A DNA stretch of 64,000 bases from Hydrogenophaga crassostreae (GTDB lineage Bacteria > Pseudomonadota > Gammaproteobacteria > Burkholderiales > Burkholderiaceae_C): assembly GCF_001761385.1 (NCBI RefSeq), contig NZ_CP017476.1, positions 1,353,501-1,417,500 on the forward strand, in the 5' to 3' direction. The notes under the pieces are model-generated. The model saw nothing but the letters and a program-made list of their open reading frames with translations, made no database searches and had not been told where the DNA came from. Below, piece by piece: positions 17,864 to 25,817 of the stretch. The translations under genes were made by a program, and so were the position numbers. Each line of letters opens with the position of its first letter. Within the stretch, counting starts at the first letter, position 1.

Positions 17864-18961
17864 TCAGCGCGTGAGCGCGTCGGGCAGTGCGTAGGTGGAC
17901 CGCTTGCCGAGGTGTTTGCTGTTTTCTTTGAGCCAGTTGTTGGCGGCTTTGCGGCCCAGGTCATGCAGTTGTTCGAGAAAGGCCCAGCCGGTCTGGGTTT
18001 TGCTCGAAGCGTTGAACTGGGAAAGCTCGTCATCGGCGTCGAGCCGGTGCAGGCGCAGGTCGTCCACCCGCTTGAACAACGGGCGGCTGTATGCGCTGTC
18101 GGGCCGGTTGGCCTCGCGCAGCACTTCTTTGAGCAGACCAATGGTACGCAGCTCTTTGAGCAAGCTGGCGTTGAAGGTGACCTCGCTGGCGCGATCGAGA
18201 ATGTCGGCCGCGCTGGTGGGCAGGTCGCCGCGGTGGCTCGGGTTGATCTGCACCAGAAGCAAGTCATCGGCGTCGGTTTCGCTGATCAGCGGCATGAGCG
18301 CCGGGTTGCCGGCGTAGCCGCCGTCCCAATAGGCTTCGCCATTCACCTCCACGGCCTGGAACATCAGGGGCAGACAAGCCGAGGCGAGCACCATGTCGGC
18401 GGTGAGCTGGTCTTGCCGAAAAATGCGCAGTTCGCCGGTGGCGACATGGGTGGCAGCAATGAACAGGTGGGTGCGGTCGCAATGGCGCACACGTTCGAAA
18501 TCCACCGTGTCTTCCAGAATCTTCCGCAGCGGGTTGAGGTTGAGCGGATTGAGCTGGTAGGGTGAAAGCTGGCTGCCCACAAACTGCGCGTATTGCTGGA
18601 ACGGCGCCATGAGGGCTTGCATCCATGGGTTGCCGGGACCCAGCAGCGCACCCACCGGGTTGGATTCCAGGTGGTGAAAAGGCGAGCTCTCGGCCACGCT
18701 TTGCCAGAAGCGGCGCAAACAGGCCCGAGCGCCTTCGCGCCCACCTTCCATGAGGCCAGCGGCCAGCGCCACGGCGTTCATGGCGCCCGCGCTGGTGCCG
18801 CTGATACCCGCAATCTCCAGCCACTCTTCTTCCAGCAAACGGTCCAGCACGCCCCAGGTGAAGGCGCCGTGCGAGCCACCGCCTTGCAGGGCGAGGTCGA
18901 TGTGCCGTTTGGTGGGCTTGGATGCGGATGTGGTGCGGGTAGGTTTGGGGCTGGCGGACAT
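17864..18961 (-). CDS. Patatin-like phospholipase
   Basis: A 365-residue patatin-domain lipid acyl hydrolase. The glycine-rich oxyanion motif LQGGGSHGAF (about 25-33), the nucleophile elbow GTSAG (55-59, Ser57) and the catalytic-dyad aspartate in YWDGGYAGNP (Asp213) are all present, so the Ser-Asp dyad is complete. No signal peptide; the first ~18 residues are basic and Ser/Thr-rich. Family members cleave phospholipids or storage-polymer/lipid esters in the cytoplasm or after type III or V secretion; nothing here points to secretion. It is convergent with the PAS kinase and has no obvious operon partner. Confidence 0.9.
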   Translation of the reverse strand: MSASPKPTRTTSASKPTKRHIDLALQGGGSHGAFTWGVLDRLLEEEWLEIAGISGTSAGAMNAVALAAGLMEGGREGARACLRRFWQSVAESSPFHHLESNPVGALLGPGNPWMQALMAPFQQYAQFVGSQLSPYQLNPLNLNPLRKILEDTVDFERVRHCDRTHLFIAATHVATGELRIFRQDQLTADMVLASACLPLMFQAVEVNGEAYWDGGYAGNPALMPLISETDADDLLLVQINPSHRGDLPTSAADILDRASEVTFNASLLKELRTIGLLKEVLREANRPDSAYSRPLFKRVDDLRLHRLDADDELSQFNASSKTQTGWAFLEQLHDLGRKAANNWLKENSKHLGKRSTYALPDALTR

Positions 18962-19081
18962 GTGCAGGGTTTGGGTATGGCCGAAAAAGCCGGTCGGTAC
19001 CGGGCATTGTGCAGTGCAACTGAAAACGCTGTCGCAATTGTCGGTCGTTGCCCCCGGTGGGGCGAACGGCCCCGCAAGACT

Positions 19082-19720
19082 TCAGTTTTGCCAAGTGCGC
19101 ACGTAGTCGGGCGCCGGGTGGGTGCATGCAGGGTCGACCACCGGCGCCCTGCGTAGTTGCACAAGCGGCAGCACGCCGGCCCACACGGGGTGCTGCATGT
19201 CGTCATCGTCGTCCCGGGGACCCCCGGTGCGCACTTTGCACGCGGCTTCATTCAGTGCGATGCGCATGACGGTGGTGGCCGCCATTTCCTTGGGGTTGCC
19301 GGGGCGTGCCTGGTGTTCGCGGCCTGGGGCCAGGTGGCGCATGAACGTGTTGAGGGAGCCCGCTTTGTCGGCCACTTTTTCAAAGATGCCGTAGACCATG
19401 GCAGAGCGGTAGTTCATGGAGTGGCTGAAGGCCGAGCGGGCGAGCACCAGGCCGTCGATATGGGTCACGGTGACGCAGGCTTGTGTGCCCTTGGCCAGTA
19501 GCTTGATCAGGCGTCCGCCGTTGGAACCGTGGATGTAGAGGTATTCGCCCTCGCGCCAGCAGGCGGTGGGAATGCAGTGGGTGCCCTTGTCGTCGGCAAA
19601 GGCCACGTGGCACACATAGGCCGCATCGAGGATGGCATGCAGGGTGGTGGGATCGTAGTGGGCGTTCTCGGCAATGCGGCGGATGCGGGTGCGGTTGCTG
19701 GGGGCTGTGGGTTTGCTCAT
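19082..19720 (-). CDS. Pyridoxamine 5'-phosphate oxidase-like flavin-binding protein
   Basis: A 212-residue split-barrel flavoprotein. Hallmarks are the HVAFADDKGTHCIPTACW segment, the YLYIHGSNGGRLIKLL flavin-binding strand/turn (G-S-x-G), and a long C-terminal helical region with PGREHQARPG. It belongs to the PNPOx-like/nitroimidazole-resistance (NimA-like) flavin family rather than true PdxH. It is divergent from a MocR-type regulator with a palindromic site between the two starts. MocR regulators commonly control a divergently encoded target, so this protein is the likely target. The ATG at 19720 gives the conserved N-terminus; a longer reading from 19744 is possible. Confidence 0.82.
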   Translation of the reverse strand: MSKPTAPSNRTRIRRIAENAHYDPTTLHAILDAAYVCHVAFADDKGTHCIPTACWREGEYLYIHGSNGGRLIKLLAKGTQACVTVTHIDGLVLARSAFSHSMNYRSAMVYGIFEKVADKAGSLNTFMRHLAPGREHQARPGNPKEMAATTVMRIALNEAACKVRTGGPRDDDDDMQHPVWAGVLPLVQLRRAPVVDPACTHPAPDYVRTWQN

Positions 19721-19772
19721 GGGTGGGGATGGGGACGGGTTCAAATCAGAGATGTCGAATGTAGAACTTCAA

Positions 19773-19792
19773 TGGATCCTTTAAAAGATCCA
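19773..19792 (+). promoter_or_regulatory. Candidate MocR operator in the divergent promoter region
   Basis: The inverted repeat TGGATC-(8 bases)-GATCCA lies between the divergent starts of the PNPOx-like gene (19720) and the MocR gene (19824). MocR/GntR-type regulators bind short inverted or direct repeats of this size next to their own promoter, which makes this a good candidate for autoregulation and control of the neighbour. Confidence 0.5.
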
Positions 19793-19823
19793 CATAATGG
19801 GTATTTTTTAGAACCACGAACTC

Positions 19824-21284
19824 ATGGACTACGCGCTGTTGTTCAACCGCTTTGGCGATGCGAAAGGGGCTTCGGTCGGGTCACGTCAGCGGCAGTTGCA
19901 CGAATGCTTGCGCGGCGCGATTTGCAACGGCACGTTGGCGGCCGGTACCCGCTTGCCCGCCAGCCGCACACTGGCGCAGGAGTTGGGCCTGGCTCGCAAC
20001 ACGGTGCTATACGCCTACGACCAGCTCGCCACGGAGGGGTTTGTGTTACCCGACCGGCGCGGCACGGTGGTGGCCGAGGTGGCAGCGTTGGCCGCTGCGC
20101 CTTTGGCGCGCAATGCCTTGCCCTTGCGGGTGGGTTTGTCGCGTCGCGCAATGGCGGTGCCCACACGCGAGGCGCCCGAAACACCGGTTCCGTTTGCGCC
20201 AGGTGTGCCCGCACTGGAGGAGTTCCCGGTCACGCTGTGGCGTCGTTTGCTGGACCGCGCGTGGCGAAGCCTGCGCACCGAGCAGCTCAACTACGCCGCG
20301 CCCACCGGCGAGCCCGTCTTGCGCGAGGCCATTGCCAACCACCTGCGTGTGGCCCGCGGCGCGCTGCTCGACAGCAGCCAGGTCATCATCACCGATGGCA
20401 CGCAGAGCAGCTTGGACCTGTGCGCGCGGGTTTTTGCCGATGCGGGCGACAAGGCGTGGGTCGAGAGTCCGGGCTACCAGGGCGCGCTATCGGCTTTCAA
20501 GGCTGCGCAACTCAAGCCCATGGGCATGGTGGTGGACAGCGAGGGCATTGCCCCGACAGCCAGCGACTGGCAACGCCACCCACCCAAGCTCATTTACGTG
20601 ACCCCTTCGCACCAATACCCCACGGGCAGCGTGTTGAGCCTGACGCGGCGCCTGGCCCTGATCGAGCAGGCGCGTGCCGCCTCAGCGCTCATCATCGAAG
20701 ACGATTACGACAGCGAGTTTCGCCACGAAGGGCCGCCGCTGGCTTGCATGCAAGGGCTGGCGCCGGATGCGCCGGTGGTGTACCTGGGCACCTTCAGCAA
20801 AACCATGTTTCCGGCGCTGCGCATCGGATTCATGGTGGTGCCAGCCGCCTTGATGTCTCCGCTCAGTGCCCTGCTGGCGCGCACCACGCCAAGGGGGCGT
20901 GCGGCCGACCAGCTGGCGCTGGCCGAATTCATGCAAAGCGGTCAGTTCAGTGTGCATTTGCGGCGCATGCGCCGCTTGTACCGGCAGCGGCGCGATGCGC
21001 TGGTGGCTGCGCTGGAGCGCCAACTGGGCGATGTGGCCGATGTATACGGTGGCTCAGCTGGCATGCATCTGGCGCTGCGCCTGCGCAACCCGCGTGCCGA
21101 CGACGCCGGGATAAGCCGGGCGCTGCAAGCCCGGGGCATCGTGGCCCCGGCGCTGAGCGAGCAGGCCATCGGCAAGCGTGTGCAACCCTGGCGCGGTTTG
21201 CTGCTGGGCTATGCCCAGGTGCCTGTGGAGCAGATGCCGGCGTTGGTGAAAGGGCTGGACGCGGTGGTGCGCCGTTGGGGATAG
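19824..21284 (+). CDS. MocR-type regulator (GntR DNA-binding + aminotransferase-like domain)
   Basis: A 486-residue fusion. The N-terminal GntR winged helix (about residues 15-90) contains the RLPASRTLAQELGLARNT signature. A fold-type I aminotransferase-like domain (about 115-480) carries the PLP-lysine segment GTFSKTMFPALRIG and the IIEDDYDSEF block with the PLP-binding aspartate. MocR proteins use PLP as effector and often control vitamin B6, GABA or taurine genes. The divergent PNPOx-like gene fits a B6- or flavin-related role, but the specific ligand is inference. The start is the only ATG compatible with a complete wHTH domain. Confidence 0.92.
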   Translation: MDYALLFNRFGDAKGASVGSRQRQLHECLRGAICNGTLAAGTRLPASRTLAQELGLARNTVLYAYDQLATEGFVLPDRRGTVVAEVAALAAAPLARNALPLRVGLSRRAMAVPTREAPETPVPFAPGVPALEEFPVTLWRRLLDRAWRSLRTEQLNYAAPTGEPVLREAIANHLRVARGALLDSSQVIITDGTQSSLDLCARVFADAGDKAWVESPGYQGALSAFKAAQLKPMGMVVDSEGIAPTASDWQRHPPKLIYVTPSHQYPTGSVLSLTRRLALIEQARAASALIIEDDYDSEFRHEGPPLACMQGLAPDAPVVYLGTFSKTMFPALRIGFMVVPAALMSPLSALLARTTPRGRAADQLALAEFMQSGQFSVHLRRMRRLYRQRRDALVAALERQLGDVADVYGGSAGMHLALRLRNPRADDAGISRALQARGIVAPALSEQAIGKRVQPWRGLLLGYAQVPVEQMPALVKGLDAVVRRWG

Positions 21285-21346
21285 TGCGGTTGTTCAGCGC
21301 GCTCGCTGCGCCTTGGCCGGTTGCTGCTCCGGTGGCGCTGCCCGGA

Positions 21347-21955
21347 TCACGGCAAGCATGTCTTCGACAGAAGCAGCCATTGCAGCAGCATGATGGTTTT
21401 TCCGTCTTGAATGCGGCCACCGGCAACCCATTCCATGGCCTGCTTCAGCGGCAGTTCGATGACTTCGATGTCTTCCCCCTCGGCCGCTTTCCCTCCGCCC
21501 GCTGACACGCGGTCAGCGGCTTCATATTCGGCAACAAAAAAGTGCAGTTTTTCTGTCACCGATCCCGGGCTCATGTAGGCGTCGAAGACCTTCTCTGGCG
21601 CGCGAATGCGCAAGCCAAGTTCTTCTTCCGTTTCTCGCTGGATGGCGCGGGCAGGGTCGTCGCCATCGAGCAGGCCGGCGCAGGCTTCGATCAGCATGCC
21701 GTCCGGGCAGCCGTTGACATAGGCGGGAAACCGGAACTGGCGCGTCAGCAACACCGTGCCGTGGGCGCGGTTGTAGGGCAGGAGCACGGCTCCGTTGCCG
21801 CGGTCATAGGTTTCGCGGCATTGGTGTTGCCAGCTGCCATCGCTGCGCTGGAAATCGAAGCAGGTTTTCTTGAGGACGAACCAGTCGTTGGACAACACCT
21901 GTTCTTGCAGGTTGCGCAATCGGCCGGGGAGCTGTGGGCAGGCGCTGTTCGTCAT
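21347..21955 (-). CDS. NUDIX hydrolase (ADP-ribose/sugar-nucleotide pyrophosphatase type)
   Basis: A 202-residue NUDIX protein. The NUDIX box reads GLLDGDDPARAIQRETEEEL followed by G; the REteEElG catalytic core is intact, while the usual glutamate seven residues into the box is aspartate. The N-terminal strand region and the C-terminal part fit ADP-ribose pyrophosphatase/GDP-mannose hydrolase relatives (NudF/NudK type). The start ATG overlaps the stop of the upstream DUF4406 gene (ATGA), so the two are co-translated and probably act in the same nucleotide-salvage or house-cleaning step. Substrate is not determined. Confidence 0.88.
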   Translation of the reverse strand: MTNSACPQLPGRLRNLQEQVLSNDWFVLKKTCFDFQRSDGSWQHQCRETYDRGNGAVLLPYNRAHGTVLLTRQFRFPAYVNGCPDGMLIEACAGLLDGDDPARAIQRETEEELGLRIRAPEKVFDAYMSPGSVTEKLHFFVAEYEAADRVSAGGGKAAEGEDIEVIELPLKQAMEWVAGGRIQDGKTIMLLQWLLLSKTCLP

Positions 21956-22365
21956 GGTTGTGTGCTGTCCGTTGCGGGCGTGAGGCGCGGCAGTTGCCCG
22001 ATATCGGTGAACACCGTCAGACCCAGTTCCTGTGCACGGGCGACGTCCAGATCGGCGCCGCGCGATGCGCCGGGTATGCGCAGAACGGCATCGCAGCGGG
22101 CCAGCAGCCGGTGGGCCACGGGATATTGGTAGGCGTTGAAGACAGCGTCACCGGGCGCCCGGCCGCCGGCCGCATGAATGATGGGCAAGGCCATCCATTC
22201 GCCCACCAAGGGCAGGTGGCCGCGCTCGTAGATGGGCAAAGCCCAGCTTTCCAGACGCTCACGGTTGGCGGCGATCAGCGCCGGGTCGCCCTGGGTGCCA
22301 GAAAGGTAGGGGCCGCAGATGAGCACCAGCAGGGGTTGCACGCTTGAGAGCGATGAGTGTGGCAT
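21952..22365 (-). CDS. DUF4406-like protein (nucleoside 2-deoxyribosyltransferase fold)
   Basis: A 137-residue protein. The VLICGPYLSGTQGDPALIAAN segment followed by ARCDAVLRIPGASRGADLDV resembles DUF4406/nucleoside 2-deoxyribosyltransferase-like proteins. In these a GP(Y/M) strand and a C-terminal SxGADxD element bind nucleotide. The ATG at 22365 is used because upstream residues are low-complexity. It overlaps the NUDIX gene downstream and is divergent from a DeoR-type regulator. A role in nucleotide or phage-defence nucleotide chemistry is possible but unproven. Confidence 0.72.
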   Translation of the reverse strand: MPHSSLSSVQPLLVLICGPYLSGTQGDPALIAANRERLESWALPIYERGHLPLVGEWMALPIIHAAGGRAPGDAVFNAYQYPVAHRLLARCDAVLRIPGASRGADLDVARAQELGLTVFTDIGQLPRLTPATDSTQP

Positions 22366-22530
22366 GGGCGGATGGTGTGGTGGTTGATCGAAGGTGTGAC
22401 TGTGAATCAAAATTCAAAATCGTGCAAGTTCATGCATAAACGTGCAAAAATGCGAATAGGAAAATGAGCTGCTCAACACATTGAGTGGCTCGCGCGTTTC
22501 TTCGGCCCATTCATGTTCTGATGCCTTCTT
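22366..22530. promoter_or_regulatory. Divergent promoter region, DUF4406-NUDIX and DeoR genes
   Basis: This AT-richer 165-base gap between divergent starts contains two copies of CGTGCAA about 25 bases apart, flanking the palindrome ATGCAT. Repeats in front of DeoR-type genes are often the autoregulatory operators. The exact -10/-35 elements cannot be fixed by eye. Confidence 0.3.
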
Positions 22531-23295
22531 ATGCTGACCTCTCAACGGAAAAAAATCCTGCTGCAACGCCTCGCAAGCGAGGGCCATTTGGTGGCCAAAG
22601 ACCTGGCGCTGGAGTGGGCAGTTTCAGAGGACACGGTTCGCCGCGATCTGCGGGAGTTGGCCCAGGCAGGCCAGTTGCAGCGGGTGCATGGTGGTGCGTT
22701 GCCTGCGTCGGCGGCGGTGGGGGATTTGCAGGTTCGGTCGCAGCTGTTCACCGATGAAAAAGTGGCGTTGGGGCGCGCTGGGGCGGCGATGATTCAATCA
22801 GGCCAATTGGTGATTCTGGACGGCGGCACCACCGCGTTGCAGGTGGCCCGGCACCTCAGCCCCGAGCTGCGCGCCACCATCGTGACGCACAGCCCGAATG
22901 TGGCGGTCGCGCTGGCTGAGCATCCGCATATCGAGATCATCGTGCTGGGCGGGCGCCTGTTCCGCCATTCGATGGTCAACGTCGGCGCGTCGGTGATGGA
23001 GGCGGCGGCGCAGTTGCGTGCCGATGTGTATTTCATGGGGGTGACCGGGGTGCACCCGGATGCGGGCTTGAGCACGGGCGACGCCGAAGAAGCCGCCGTC
23101 AAACGCTGTTTGCACCAGCGTGCGGCCGAGACGGTGGTGCTGGCCTCCACCGAAAAGCTGCTGGCCGCATCGGCTTTTGTGGTGGCGCCTTTGGCTGCGG
23201 CGAGCAGGGTGGTGGTGCCCGCTGGAACGCCCGTCAACACGGTGAAGGCGTTGAAACGCGGTGGTGTGAACGTGCAGCGGCTGCCCAAAAGTTGA
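22531..23295 (+). CDS. DeoR/GlpR family transcriptional regulator
   Basis: A 254-residue regulator. The N-terminal DeoR winged helix (RKKILLQRLASEGHLVAKDL, then VSEDTVRRDLRELAQAG and RVHGGAL) is textbook. The C-terminal sugar-phosphate sensor domain has ILDGGTTALQVARHL and the ADVYFMGVTGVHPDAGLSTG loop. Members respond to phosphorylated sugars and usually repress a neighbouring catabolic operon. Here the neighbours are a divergent DUF4406-NUDIX pair and the downstream SOS cassette, neither a sugar operon, so the target is unclear. The ATG at 22531 is the start of the conserved domain. Confidence 0.9.
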   Translation: MLTSQRKKILLQRLASEGHLVAKDLALEWAVSEDTVRRDLRELAQAGQLQRVHGGALPASAAVGDLQVRSQLFTDEKVALGRAGAAMIQSGQLVILDGGTTALQVARHLSPELRATIVTHSPNVAVALAEHPHIEIIVLGGRLFRHSMVNVGASVMEAAAQLRADVYFMGVTGVHPDAGLSTGDAEEAAVKRCLHQRAAETVVLASTEKLLAASAFVVAPLAAASRVVVPAGTPVNTVKALKRGGVNVQRLPKS

Positions 23296-23323
23296 GTTGA
23301 GTGCCCTGGTGTGCAGCGAGGGC

Positions 23324-23368
23324 TGGACAGAATTCGGGATTTAGAATACTGTACGTATCAACAGTATT
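23324..23368 (+). promoter_or_regulatory. LexA-controlled promoter of imuA-imuB-dnaE2
   Basis: TGGACA (-35, 23324-23329) and TACTGT (-10, 23347-23352) are separated by exactly 17 bases. The -10 lies inside a perfect LexA box, CTGT-N8-ACAG (23349-23364), itself extended to an 8-base inverted repeat AATACTGT/ACAGTATT (23345-23368). This matches the LexA consensus of proteobacteria and explains SOS control of the mutagenesis cassette. No second box is seen upstream of dnaE2. Confidence 0.9.
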
Positions 23369-23406
23369 TAAAACCTTCCTTTTGATCCCTCCACGTCTTC
23401 ACCCCC

Positions 23407-24282
23407 ATGTCTCCCGCCGCCACTTTGCTGGCCGATGCCCTGCCATCGGCCGGGTCTTCTGCCCTCTGCGTCAACAGCCACGCCAGCTTCGTGCCCAGCG
23501 CGTTGCCGGCTGCTGTGTCTGCGGCGTTGTGGCGTGGCGATCAGCTGGGCAGCGCGGTGGCCCGCGTTTATCCCAGCGGGTTTGAGGCGCTCGATGCGGT
23601 TTTGCCCGGTGGCGGTTGGCCGGGCCACAGCCTCACCGAAATTCTGACGGCCCACAGCGGCTCTTTGGAGTGGCGCTTGCTGGGCAGCTTGTTGCGCGAC
23701 GTGTGCGCCGCCGGGCGCTCGGTGGTCCTGCTGGGGCCGCCGCGGCAACCCCATGTGCCGGGGTTGCGGCTGGTGGGTTTGAGCGACAAGCAACTGGTCT
23801 GGATCCAGGCCGAAACGCCGGCCGAGCGGCTCTGGAGCGCCGAGCAACTGATCAAGGCCAACGCTTGCGGCGCGCTGATCGCCTGGTTGCCGCAGGTGCG
23901 GGCTGAGCAGATTCGGCGCTTGCAGGTGTTGGCGGCGGGCTGTGAGGCGCCGGTGCTGGTTTGCCGCCCGGCGAGCGCGGCGCAGGAGTCGTCGGCTGCG
24001 CCGCTGCGGCTGCTGGCGCGCACCGGGCTGGACTGGGAATTGCTCGTTGACGTGTTCAAGCGCAAGGGCCCGCCGCTGGATGCCACGCTGCGCCTGCCCA
24101 GCGTGCCCGCGGGTTTGCAAAGCATTCTCACGCCACGCCTGCGGCTGCCCAGCGCGTTGAGACCACGCGACTTGCCGCGCGATCCTGCGCGTGTTTTGGT
24201 TATTGACCGTGAGGCCGAGCATGCTCTGGTCCGCACTCCTGTTATTGCCTCCGCCGAGCGACACCGCACCGTCCCCCATTGA
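23407..24282 (+). CDS. imuA: ImuA, translesion-synthesis accessory protein (SulA/RecA-like)
   Basis: A 291-residue protein opening the mutagenesis cassette. It has a RecA-like strand/loop layout (PGGGWPGHSLTEILTAHSGS resembling a degenerate P-loop, VVLLGPPRQPHVPGLRLVGL, then AEQLIKANACGALIAWLP). Position, length and the GWP...HSLTEIL start match ImuA proteins annotated as SulA-like cell-division inhibitors or RecA-like helpers. Its 3' end overlaps imuB by 62 bases. It lies behind the LexA box at 23349-23364, so expression should be SOS-induced. In other bacteria ImuA, ImuB and DnaE2 act together in damage-induced mutagenesis. Confidence 0.9.
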   Translation: MSPAATLLADALPSAGSSALCVNSHASFVPSALPAAVSAALWRGDQLGSAVARVYPSGFEALDAVLPGGGWPGHSLTEILTAHSGSLEWRLLGSLLRDVCAAGRSVVLLGPPRQPHVPGLRLVGLSDKQLVWIQAETPAERLWSAEQLIKANACGALIAWLPQVRAEQIRRLQVLAAGCEAPVLVCRPASAAQESSAAPLRLLARTGLDWELLVDVFKRKGPPLDATLRLPSVPAGLQSILTPRLRLPSALRPRDLPRDPARVLVIDREAEHALVRTPVIASAERHRTVPH

Positions 24283-25555
24283 GCCCGCCACGTTGCAGGC
24301 GGTGGCGATCTGGGCGTTGCAATTCACGCCCCGGGTGGCCCTTGCCGACGATGCGGTGCTGATGGAGGTGGCGGGCAGCGTGCGCCTGTTTGGCGGGCGG
24401 CGGGCGCTGCGCGACCGGGTGTGGGGCGAGGGCCAGGAACTGGGTGTGGGCCAGCTGGCCTGGGCGCCCAACAGTCTGGCGGCGCTGGCGTTGGCGCGGG
24501 CGGGGCGGGAAAACGGTTTGCGTGGGCTCGATGCCCTGCTCGATGCGTTGCCCATGATGGTGCTGAGTGCGGTGCGGCCCCATGCGCTCACGCTGGCCCA
24601 CATCGGCTGCCGCACGCTGGGCGATGTGCGTGCCTTGCCGCGTGGCGGCATCGCCAGGCGCTTTGACAAAACGCTGTTGCATGCGCTGGACCAGGCTTAC
24701 GGGCTGGCGCCCGAGGGGCATACATGGGTCAATCTGCCCGAAACGTTTGAAGCGCGGCTGGAGCTGGTGTTTCGCGTGGACGATGCGTCGGCCTTGTTGT
24801 TCGGTGCACGGCGTTTGCTGCTGCAAATGTGCGGCTGGCTGGCGGCGCGCCACAGCGGGGTCACTGCGTTCACCCTGCATTGGTCGCACGATGTGATGCG
24901 CTCACGCGAAGCGGGCGAGGGTGGGCAGTTGACGGTGGGCACGGCCGAACCCATGCGCGATGTGGAGCACCTCTGCCGCCTGCTGGCCGAGCACCTGGCC
25001 AAGGTGGAACTGGCCGCGCCCGTGGGCGACCTGAGGCTCACGGCCGATACGGTGCACCGGCTCACCGAATCCAGCGCTTCGCTGTTGCCCGACAACGCCG
25101 TGCACCAGGGCGAAACGCTGCACCTGGTGTTGGAGCGGCTGGCTGCGCGGCTGGGGCCGGAGCGGGTGTTGCGCCCGGTGTTGACCGAAGATCACCGGCA
25201 AGAATGGATGTGCCGCTGGCAAGCTGCGCCTTTGGCGTTGCCCAAAAAACCCGTTCCCGGGCCGGAGCTGCCACAGCCCACGTTTGTCTTGCCGCTGCCC
25301 TTGCGCCTGGCCATGCGGGGCAACCGTCCGATTTACCAGGGCGAACTGCAATTGCTCGCCGGGCCGCAGCGGGTGGAGGGCGGCTGGTGGGACCGGGTGG
25401 CTTCTTCGGATTCTGGTGAACAGGTTGAAGAAACCACGCGCCATGTGGCGCGGGATTATTGGGTGGCGTTGTCGGCATTGGCGGGCGTGTTGTGGGTGTT
25501 TCAGACGCGGCTGGACGAAGCGCCGGCTTGGTATCTGCACGGGCACTTCGCTTGA
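24221..25555 (+). CDS. imuB: ImuB, Y-family polymerase-like mutagenesis protein
   Basis: A 444-residue Y-family DNA polymerase relative started at the ATG at 24221 (MLWSALL), the conserved ImuB N-terminus; it begins inside imuA. It keeps little-finger and palm-like segments (WALQFTPRVALADDAVLMEVAGSVR where Dpo4/DinB would have catalytic carboxylates, and RRFDKTLLHALDQAYG) but lacks a clear active-site aspartate/glutamate pair in this form. That agrees with ImuB being a non-catalytic adaptor. In other bacteria ImuB binds the beta clamp and recruits DnaE2. The operon continues to dnaE2 across a 262-base repeat-containing gap. Confidence 0.93.
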   Translation: MLWSALLLLPPPSDTAPSPIEPATLQAVAIWALQFTPRVALADDAVLMEVAGSVRLFGGRRALRDRVWGEGQELGVGQLAWAPNSLAALALARAGRENGLRGLDALLDALPMMVLSAVRPHALTLAHIGCRTLGDVRALPRGGIARRFDKTLLHALDQAYGLAPEGHTWVNLPETFEARLELVFRVDDASALLFGARRLLLQMCGWLAARHSGVTAFTLHWSHDVMRSREAGEGGQLTVGTAEPMRDVEHLCRLLAEHLAKVELAAPVGDLRLTADTVHRLTESSASLLPDNAVHQGETLHLVLERLAARLGPERVLRPVLTEDHRQEWMCRWQAAPLALPKKPVPGPELPQPTFVLPLPLRLAMRGNRPIYQGELQLLAGPQRVEGGWWDRVASSDSGEQVEETTRHVARDYWVALSALAGVLWVFQTRLDEAPAWYLHGHFA

Positions 25556-25567
25556 TGAATACGCCCC

Positions 25568-25728
25568 CACGCTCCGCCGCTGCGCGGGTCCCTGCCCCCC
25601 AAGGGGGCTGGGCCAGCCTTGGGGCGGCCCGGCGGCAGGCCCGGCTCCCCCCTGCCGCGCTTCGCGCGACCCCCCGAGGGGGCGGCACTGGCCGTCCGGC
25701 AAAGCCGGCCCGGCGGTGCCCTGGGTTG
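25568..25728 (+). repeat. Dispersed G/C-palindromic intergenic repeat, copy A (doubled)
   Basis: One and a half related units lie between imuB and dnaE2. Diagnostic pieces are GCGC-TTC-GCGC, the C-run/G-run hairpin (CCCCCCGAGGGGGCGGC), the triloop hairpin CCGGC-AAA-GCCGG (25696-25708) and a GGTGCCCTGGG end. A truncated first half (25568-25615) repeats the C-run/G-run hairpin. The same element recurs at 47369-47448 and 61931-62009. Confidence 0.75.
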
Positions 25729-25817
25729 AACTTCCTCGCTGTTCGACTGGGTTGTCTTTCCGCTGAGCGTCCATTTCATCCGTCTCCCAAAGGGGCCGCC
25801 GACCCTGGTGACTTCCC

